Positions 56,376 to 64,000 of a stretch of 64,000 bases of DNA are shown here, one piece after another (the stretch's first letter is position 1; each line of letters begins with the position of its first letter). The notes beneath the pieces were generated by a model. It ran no database searches and was not told the origin of the DNA. It saw nothing but the letters and a program-made list of their open reading frames with translations. The DNA is from Hymenopellis radicata. Lineage: Eukaryota; Basidiomycota; Agaricomycetes; Agaricales; Physalacriaceae. The stretch covers positions 53,465 to 117,464 of the forward strand of contig JADNRX010000161.1 of NCBI GenBank assembly GCA_015501595.1, in the 5' to 3' direction. The position numbers were made by a program, and so were the translations under genes.

Positions 56376-58440
56376 ATGACGCACTTCAATGTCCGATCTG
56401 CAGAAATCGGACATCGAAGTGCGTCATCGCTCTCATCCTCGCACTACCACCTCTGACCATCTCGTCTCACCTGGTTCTTGCGCGTTCCTGCGCCGAATCC
56501 CTCCACTCTTCGACGGCTGCCCTCTCCTGGACTCTGAGAGGGCAGCCTGGCCGTACGTCGTCGAGTCCCGCCGTCTGCGCCGCCGTCGCGCCCGCAACAT
56601 CATACCATCCCATCCTCCTACCCACAACGACTTGTCCTCGCCCGTGTCTGGTTGGGATTTCCTCGTTCCTAGATTGATGCTCTCTCTGCATTGAGGAGAG
56701 GCCATTTCCGCCGTCGCCCATGACCCCGCGCATGTCGGCGCCGCCCTCGCGCCCGCCACCCAGCACATCCCTCCAACACACTCGCTATCGCCCATTTCGG
56801 GCTCAATCGTCCTCATTCTTTGAGTTCTGCCCTCTCCTACACTTGGAGAGGGCAGTCTCGCCCCGTCTGAGCCCTCCCGGCCTTCAGCGCGGACGTCGCG
56901 CCTACTACCCCACCACTATTCCACCCTATCCTCAAAAGGACTCTTTCTCCTTCGCTTTTCAGCGCATTTCTGTGGTTCTTGGACTACTGCCCTCTGCTAG
57001 ACTTAGAGAGGGCAGTTCTGCCGTCGTTGAGCGCGTCGCGCACGTCTACGCCGACGTCGCTGCCACCACACAGGCCCATCCACCCTGTCCTCCCAGGGAC
57101 TCGTTCTCAGCCGGTTCTCAACCGATTTCCTTCGGGTTTGGATGGCTGCCCTCTCCTACATCAAGAGAGGGCAGCCCCACTGCGTTTTGGAATTTTCGGC
57201 CATCAGAGCCGCCGTCGCGCTCGCCACCCTCACGATCCCCCGCCCATTCTCCAAGTCTTAACGGTACGCTGCCGTCTACCCCTCATATTCCGAACTTACT
57301 GATTTTATTGTCCATAGGCTCACACGATGTAGGACCACAGGTAAGTCATATCATCCTCATTGTCTCCATACTTATCAAGGTTTGCCAGTCCTGCCGCCGC
57401 CGTCCTCTTGCCGTCCGTACGACGACATTCGGCGATTATTTCCTTTAGCGCTGTTATCCACCCGGCACAAGCATCGACAACTCGAAGAGATCATTGACTT
57501 TGTGCCGGTGAACACCAGTTTGGCTCTGCGCCGACTGATTCGGGCATCTATGCGACGACGCGTGCTGGAAGATTATTGGGACTTCTTATGACATGGGTAT
57601 GTCTGTGCACGTCTTCTTGTCTTCTCGAGGCTTAGCGCTTAGCTTTTGCCTGTAGACTTGAATTTAATTTTGTTGAATTCGAACATGGTACCGGTACGCC
57701 ATTAGATGATGTTTGTTCGATGTTGCTAACTGAGGGATTCGAAGGCTTGGCTTTATCGATGTTGTCTGTGGGGGGTGTTCGCTCCTTCTCTAAGACGATG
57801 TTGAAGAGAACTTCAATCACGATCCCGCGACAAGTTGAATGTGCCAGTGACGACTTTCTTCTCTCATTTGTGTAAGTGTTGTCGTCGTTCTCCCTGACTT
57901 GATGATGGATTTTTCAAGCAGGTTAGACTTACAGAGGGCAGTGCCGCTGTCGGTGAGCGTGTCGCGCGCGTCTACGCCGACGTCGCTGCCACCCTATCCT
58001 CCCAAGGACTCGTTGTCAGCCGGTTCTCAACCGATTGCCTTCGGGTTTGGATGGCTGCCCTCTCCTACATCAAGAGACGGCAGCCCCACTGCGTTTTGGA
58101 ATTGCCGGCGATCAGAGCCGCCGTCGCGCTCGCCACCCTCACGATCGCCCACCCATTCTCCAAACGACTGTTTCTGCTCGTTTCTTGGCGGATTTCTCTG
58201 TTTCCTGGATCAAGGCCCTCTCCTACAGCTGGAGAGCGCAGCCCCACCACTGTTTGAACCGTCCCGACCTTCAGCCCGGACATCGCGCCCATCACCCATC
58301 ACTATTCCACCCTCTCCTCAAAAGCAGTCTTGCTCCTTCGTTTTTCAGCGGATTTTCTTCGTGTTGGGATGCCTGCCCTCTTCTCCATCAGGACAGTGCA
58401 GCTCCATTGTGTTTCTCCCGTTTGAAGTTTCCGCCTTGAC
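56376..58440. repeat. Array of ~158-bp tandem units, each with a GC-rich hairpin
   Basis: The array opens with a hairpin of 22-bp arms (56376-56397 and 56406-56427, one mismatch). Units then recur about every 158 bp, each centred on a palindrome CTGCCCTCTC-loop-GAGAGGGCAG: 56516-56546, 56827-56855, 56985-57016, 57144-57176, 58053-58085 (one mismatch), 58214-58243 and 58371-58403 (degenerate). The unit at 57100-57250 is nearly identical to 58005-58165. Both main plus-strand frames stay open through much of it (PLLHQERAAP in one, LPSPTSREGSPTAFWN in another). That more likely reflects repeat composition than a gene. Confidence 0.75.
57382..57591 (+). CDS. Possible exon of unknown gene inside the repeat array
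   Basis: Encodes a basic, Leu/Arg-rich segment (DDIRRLFPLALLSTRHKHRQ, LALRRLIRASMRRRVLEDYW) ending in a stop at 57591, and it interrupts the repeat units. It is bounded upstream by a plausible acceptor. There is no recognised domain. It could be an exon of a KDZ-element gene. Confidence 0.25.
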   Translation: MPVLPPPSSCRPYDDIRRLFPLALLSTRHKHRQLEEIIDFVPVNTSLALRRLIRASMRRRVLEDYWDFL

Positions 58441-59088
58441 TAAGTCAACGAGCGTTTAGAGCCTGTAGATACAGTAGAATAGTCGTACTATTCTTTGCAC
58501 AGCGGCGGATATATCCCGACCTCCGGGTTACTCCCGACAAAGTCGATGAGCGCAAGTTCTTTTTCCAGGGTACAGCCTGTAGCTTTTACAGTAGAATCAT
58601 GTAGTAACGCAAGTGAATAATGATTTAGATGCTGTGACCCCTGTCTTCCCCGCATCTTACCTTCTCCCCCCATCTCATCCATCATCATGCTGTCCCCGCT
58701 GCGCGCCTGCTCCCTGGAAGGCGAGAACATCTTCAAGCACCACACAAATCGTGACACATACCTGCCCAAGTTCGTCGTGCGAGAGTGACACCCTCTTCTG
58801 GTGGACGAGCTCAAACCATACTCAAAAACGTATACGTCTATATGTGGATACATTCAAGATGTCGATGCGTGCATTTCGAGAATACGTCGTTAAGAATGTC
58901 AAATTCCGCAGGGACAGACTCAGAGATGCACGAGCTTGGTGTGTCTGCTGTCTCATATAGGTTACCATTTGCTGATGCATGACAGGCCTGCTTGAACTAG
59001 TACCTGGGGATGTCGTGTTCGCTCGCGATATCAGGACTAATGACCGCTCAAGGATGTTCTCCAGGTCGTAGTATCTGATTCGTACGTC
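58441..59088. other. Region upstream of dioxygenase B, exons unresolved
   Basis: Plus-strand pieces such as MLSPLRACSLEGENIFKHHT (from about 58687, ending at a GT donor) and LVPGDVVFARDIRTNDRSRM (about 58995) look like N-terminal exons of the gene that follows. I cannot join them reliably. Confidence 0.35.
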
Positions 59089-62040
59089 ATGAACTCACTG
59101 GCTGGCCCAACTGACGCTGCGGGTAGTACTTTGCGTTTCCGCCGGATGTTCTCGCCAAGCTGCAAAAAACTCAAGGACGACATTTTGGGTCTCGGAGTCT
59201 CGCATGATGGAAGTACCGCCTTCGAGAAGGCTGGCCGGGCGAATCTGTTAGTGGCGAAGGACGCTGCTACAGCTTGGGCATACAGACCCAGCGTACCCGA
59301 AATCTAGTCAATCCCGCCGCTGATGGCAAGTTTACTCAGAGAGTCGATCCCGCCCTCCAAATGCGTGGTGAAATTGTCAAGGTACCTCTATCACTGCCCC
59401 TTTATTCTGAAGCGTTAATACTGGGCACCAGTTCTTTATTGAGGTCGGAGTGCGGGTCATGCAGAAATACGCACCGCAGATCTTTGAACAGCTCAAGGCC
59501 AATCACGAACTCCACAATCTTCCAATGATCGGCCACTCCTTGAACTATTGTTTTGCTGGAGTACAGCTTAACATGGCTAATGCCGTCAGCTGGGAATCCC
59601 ATTGTATCATGGTCTACTCACGATTAGTAGCTGATTGTTCTTCTTTAGGAGAAGGGCTTGGTCGGGAAATGCACTTCTTTGGGGGAGAGCATACTGATAA
59701 GAATGATTTTGACGCTGGTTTGAGTGGCATCTTCGCATCGCCAGATATCCCAAGCGATTATGAAGGAGGTCGATTTCATTTCCTGGAACTCGGATGTTAT
59801 ATTCGTCTCTCCGGTACCGTCTGTGCTCTCTTCTCTGGGCTCCGCCATCATGGAGGCACGCCTCCTCGAGCGCCGCGTGGTCAGCCCGTCGAGAAGTGGG
59901 CTCGTCGTCTTGTCATTGTGCTGTACCCTCCAGCGAGTCATGGTGAAGGTGCAGGAATATACAATCTCTGCGCCGGAGGTAAACAGAATCCGGTACGTTT
60001 TACTCCAGAGTATGCGGACCCAGAGTACGTACTTTGAACATCCAGTTGTGATTGTTACTGAGATGTTTCGCAGGTTGGAGTCGCATGCTAAGCGATTATG
60101 GTCGACAGAAATGACATTCGCTGAGGATGGCCCGTTTATTATGCCCCAAGAGGCTCTCGTTCGATTCATGGGAAGAGCGACGCTTCAGATGGCTCTGTCA
60201 TACTTCCGCCAACTTCCGCTGGGTTGGAAGGTGAACATCAACACCACCAAGTATCTCGAATCCATCTCCTATGCTATAGAGGGTTCGCCTTCAGGCTCTC
60301 GGGCTACTCTTGAGCCTTGGCCACTAGCACCTTCTGTTCAAGGTCAGACACCTTCAGAGACTCGTGATATTGGTACGCTCATCCTTATGCGTGGACACAC
60401 CTGCTAATTAGATTCAGATACCGTATTACTACCTCCGCGTCTTCAAGTGTTGCGTGCCTTTGAGGAGTTTCGCTCCAATCAGTCTCGCTTCATTCCGTAT
60501 GTCGTTGACAAGTCCTCCGATAATGTAAACATGGTCGATTCTCCAGGACTCTTAGGAGGTCGTCCAAAAAGTCAGTTACCTTTGTACATCTGCTGCACAG
60601 GAACTAATCTATGCTACGGTAGAGTATACCAGTACTACAACGAAGAAGCCACCTCGAGTCACATCCATAGGCTCAATTGGAATGCGACGAAGGCGATACT
60701 ATGGTACTGTTGGTATGTAAACCTTATCAGCTTGCACGGTCTTTGATTGATGTGAGTACATAGTTCATGGGAAGGGTACTGTTCGAGCTTTGTTTAATAT
60801 GTGGAATGTATGGCAAAAGCAAGAGCGTGGTAAGGCCCGGGAGCGTAAGCGTGCTGCAAAGAAGGCTACAATATTGGAGGAGGTGGAAGCTATCGTAGAT
60901 CATTGTTTTGATCAAGAGGTATGTAACTGGAGTACTTTTCTTACCTGCTCAGCTAAAGGCTTACAGGGACGTATCACATATTATGTGCATTGGGCTGGTT
61001 ATGACGAGGATGAAAACACTTGGGAACCTTTAGCTCATGTGTAGGTATTCCTTCTGATTCCTATCAGGAACTAACAGACCTTTTCAGTCTTGATGGGGCA
61101 CGGACAACGCTAGAAGAATATCATGCTTCCGTATCTCTAATGCTCGTCAATGATACGACCGTCATTCCTATAGCAAACGAGACTTCATCAATGGAAGGCG
61201 CTGGTGATGCCGCTGCAGGTGATGATGCTGATACTATGATGCGACTTGAAGCTGACACTACAAAAGGTTCTGCAGATCACGAGGCTATGATGGAAGGTGA
61301 AGATGCGAGGATGGGAGACAACAATGCAGGGATGGGAGGCGAGGATGCAGGAATGGGAGGCGAGGATACGGGGATGGGAGGCCACCATGCAGGGATGGGA
61401 GAGGACGACGCAGAGATGGCAGGTGATGCAGAGATGGAAGGCGAAGACACCAGAATGAGAGGTGAAGACACTGTGATGAGAGGCCACAACGCCGCTATGG
61501 AGGGTGAGGACATCGGGATGGAAGGCGAGGATATAGGGATGGAAGGTGATAGCGCTCCGATGGGAGGTGAGAACGCTCCGATGGGAAGTGACGATGTCCC
61601 GATGGGTGATGATGCCATGATGGGAGGTACAGATGATGATACCAGTAGGGCAGCGGGAAGTGAGGATGCCAATGCAAGGCCTTCACGGCGTAGAAATCCA
61701 CCCAGAGGAAGGCAGATAGAGGCGGAGGAGATGACTGATAAGGAGGATGATGTAGCGGAAGACGAGAATCAGAGGCATGATGTTGATGAGGAGGCACAGA
61801 AAGAAGGCGAGGATGAGGATGAGGCCCAGGAGGAGCATGAAGGCGAGGAAGATGAAGAGGAAGAGAACGAGGATGATGATGTGCTTGTTAAAGAAAGTCA
61901 TTTCTCAACAGGTATAGTTATTTCATTTCATACAAGCATACTCTAACTAAATCCTAGGTTATGGGTTTATTGATGCTATAACACGTCCTGCGGTGATGCG
62001 CATTGCTCAAGACTTCATGGAGGCTGCTAAGGGATGGTAG
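59089..62040 (+). CDS. TET/JBP-like dioxygenase (B) fused to a chromodomain
   Basis: The oxygenase part runs from about 59089. It has LGLGVSHDGSTAFEKAGRAN, HSLNYCFAGVQLNMANA, FGGEHTDKNDFDAGLS (His-x-Asp iron ligands), LELGCYIRLSGTVCALFSGL, RHHGGTPP (second His) and WARRLVIVLYPPASH (Arg for 2-oxoglutarate). After GT-AG introns, exons from 60067 and 60418 give an uncharacterised middle. Then VEAIVDHCFDQE and RITYYVHWAGYDEDENTWEP (60880-61040) form a chromodomain, a methyl-lysine reader. Two of three cage aromatics (Trp, Tyr) are visible. An acidic tail of about 35 G-x-D/E-x-x-M-type repeats and an Arg-rich patch (PSRRRNPPRGRQ) follow, ending KGW-TAG at 62038-62040. A one-base shift is needed at about 59270. 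The start is uncertain. Confidence 0.6.
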
Positions 62041-63765
62041 TCCATAGGAGCGGAATATCAGTCTGCTCAGGTTTTGCAGACTCTAGCACGCTTCCATCAG
62101 GATTTGGCGAAACATCCGGGTGCCTTGTCGACTCTCCAGGGCATTCGACGAACTTGGAAGGATCTTCAAATCATCGATAACGATTCTGCCGTTCACCAGG
62201 CACTCGTCTATGTTACTCGTCAGATGCATTTGCAGACACGCTTATGCTTTGGTATGGATAGAGGAGTGTCTCCTTCAACCAGGGATGAGTCCTTCCTGGC
62301 TTGGAAAACTCATTAGCGATATCCAGAATGCCTTGGCACCGCATACCACCTTATCTCCTACTTTCGACTCTGCGGTGTATCTGCCAGACCTACTCCCCTC
62401 CCATACCTATACGCATACACTCAGTCGACGCCAGTACAAAGCCTTGACGGTCGAGGAGTGCATTCCCATTGTTGTAGGCGCGATTCAGACTTGGTTGGAG
62501 TTTCCTACGGATGACACATCCACTACTCAAGATTTCATGCTTCGACTTATACATAAGCATGTACCCTTGGAGCTGGTGCCTACCCTATTCCTCCTCCCTT
62601 CCACTTGGGCTGCTTTCAAGAATCCCAAACTCGCTGTTATCCATAGCGAAGTCACCTCTAAACGACGCATTCGCAAGCAAGATTGGCAAGGATTCTAAGA
62701 TGCATTGGTAGACACTTTCTCATCCTCATCCCTCCTGCCACACGACTCTCCCCTTTGTCCGCACTATCTCAGCTGCAGAACGTCGCTCACGACTTCGTAC
62801 AATGTCTACAACGGCCAGCAAATCACATACAGACGACTTCTCCAGACTTTACGGTTGCTTCTTCAACTGTTCTTATGGATCCTATCGTGACCTTTTTGGA
62901 GGAACTACTACCTCTTCTAGATGAGGAGGAGTCCGACGAGGACTCAAACACTGCTGAGACTGGGCGTACAGAGTTACAGCAATTTGTTATGGAGGACGAG
63001 GACTACTTCTTACCCTTTCGCGAATTGCTCCTTCTCGCGCTCGACTTCGAGATACCTTGAGAACAGGTCCAGTGGAGCCGCAGGATGTTTTAACTGTTAT
63101 ACGCAGTTTGCTGATTTTCAGAGGTATCACTTTCAATACCTCTGCAGCGGCTAATCACGATGGATGTTTGAGACGAAAGAGCAGTGGTATGAGTATCGTG
63201 GTAGTGGAGGTGCCGCCGATGAGGCAAACTTCGTCAATCCAAAGGCCTATGGACCAACAGATGGTAGAATGACGGAGAACTTCGAGATATTTTGGCAGGC
63301 GGCTGTTGGGCTTCAGTCATTCTTGCAGAACAAGATAAGGATCAATCCTTCACAAAGGTGTGGGACTACATCGTGCGTAATTGTAAGCTCCCTACCTTTG
63401 GGCCTTTATCGTCATTCCTGCTTGTGGAGGATCTGGTTTATGCTGGTCTAGTGGCGCAACCAACACTAGAGGAGTTTGCTGCTTGTGTTGGTCAGTTAAA
63501 AAAGGGAGCCAAGAGTACGCTGGAGATGATGATACCAGGATGTCCTACTCTCTCAGCAGATCAGGCAGCCAAGGCATTCATTTACGTCTTTAAGTAAGTT
63601 TATTCTTTCAATCGATGCTGATGCTAATCGCGTAATAGATATCTAGAAGAGAGGTTTGAGGAGAGTGATCGTGTACGTATGATGTTTGACATGTTTATGG
63701 TGGAGCATGGTTTGTGTAAGCTAGGACGGACAAAGCGTAAACATCGACTGCTTAATCGTAAATAA
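62041..63765 (+). pseudogene. KDZ-locus companion protein, frame-broken
   Basis: The frame continues directly after the TAG of the chromodomain gene (SIGAEYQSAQVLQTLARFHQ, LSTLQGIRRTWKDLQIIDND). It needs a one-base shift at about 62255 (an extra G before VWIEECLLQPGMSPSWLGKL). Later blocks are LTVEECIPIVVGAIQTWLEF, PIVTFLEELLPLLDEEESDE, LPTFGPLSSFLLVEDLVYAG and TLEEFAACVGQLKKGAKSTL, then a last exon ending CKLGRTKRKHRLLNRK (stop 63763-63765). I recall the GPLSSFLL-type block as common in proteins beside Agaricomycete KDZ genes. The function is unknown. Several frame changes between 62700 and 63400 are not explained by introns I can place. Confidence 0.45.
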
Positions 63766-64000
63766 AAGTAGCAATTTAACATCTCCAGATTGGGCGTGAC
63801 TCGTATATACATCAGAGGAGTTCAAGTATAGGTGAGATGGGTATTGGGGAAGGCGCACAATATGACAAAGTCGTATGCTGAGATCGTTGCCGGAGAGTAC
63901 CTCCAAGCCATGTTTTCATGCCCGTTGGCAGCCCCTAAGCAATTGCATGGGGCTACCAGCATGCATGAGACTAGAGGAGTGCGACGTCGGGGAAGTTGGT
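63766..64000. other. End of window, nothing identified
   Basis: No gene, inverted repeat or target duplication marking the right end of the KDZ locus is visible before the window ends. Confidence 0.4.

Noticed and set aside
56516..58403. CRISPR-like array of regularly spaced palindromes
   Set aside because: The genome is fungal, the units are tandem and continuous with no unique spacers, and no cas-like gene is present.
56720..58459. Repeat protein with CPLLHQERA-type units
   Set aside because: Two different frames stay open over the same units, there is no start or intron logic, and frames break between units. DNA-level repetition explains it better.

Overview
The window is nuclear DNA of a filamentous basidiomycete, almost certainly an Agaricomycete. 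Genes are broken by many ~45-60 bp GT-AG introns. The gene families are typical of mushroom-forming fungi: F-box/LRR expansions, a DUF6535 membrane protein, an FHA-kinase, CxC5/CxC6 proteins tied to KDZ transposons, and TET/JBP-like dioxygenases. All annotation is by eye from translation, splice logic and remembered family motifs; no database search was run.

1-16 kb holds mostly single-copy genes. They are an aldo-keto reductase 3' end, a broken GH128 (ASL1-like) glycosidase, an O-fucosyltransferase-like protein, a 13-exon fusion gene (Agaricomycete-specific N-domain, FHA, pseudokinase) on the minus strand, an acylaminoacyl-peptidase lying between two copies of a duplicated non-coding block, and the CCR4 deadenylase. 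16-31 kb is a decay zone. It has a degenerate Fic-like gene, relics of the 4.9-8.6 kb gene and of the 24.8 kb F-box gene side by side, a TA-flanked 255-bp MITE, a 3'-truncated TFIIIC/WD40-like gene, a frame-broken RG-rich gene, one intact and two broken F-box/LRR genes, an intact small F-box gene, and a 597-bp element with long terminal inverted repeats. 31.8-38.9 kb is intact again: mitochondrial cytochrome c peroxidase, an F-box gene and a DUF6535 gene.

39-64 kb looks like one large KDZ-type (Kyakuja-Dileera-Zisupton) transposon locus or composite. A CxC5/CxC6 KDZ-associated gene starts at 39855 and ends at 52580. Its last three exons still join in frame across a 9.45-kb intron that has been invaded by a 5-kb Ty1/copia retrotransposon with two LTRs that look identical and a 5-bp target duplication. 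Convergent to it lies a TET/JBP-like 2OG-Fe(II) dioxygenase gene. After a spacer of hairpin-bearing tandem repeats comes a second, different dioxygenase gene that runs into a chromodomain, an acidic methionine-rich repeat tail and, beyond an in-frame TAG, a KDZ-associated companion region. The gene content suggests a mobile element that carries its own DNA-base-oxidising and chromatin-reading functions.

A recurring feature is single-base frame breaks in otherwise well-preserved genes, several of them in homopolymer runs. They are recorded gene by gene. Some may be assembly errors and some true decay.
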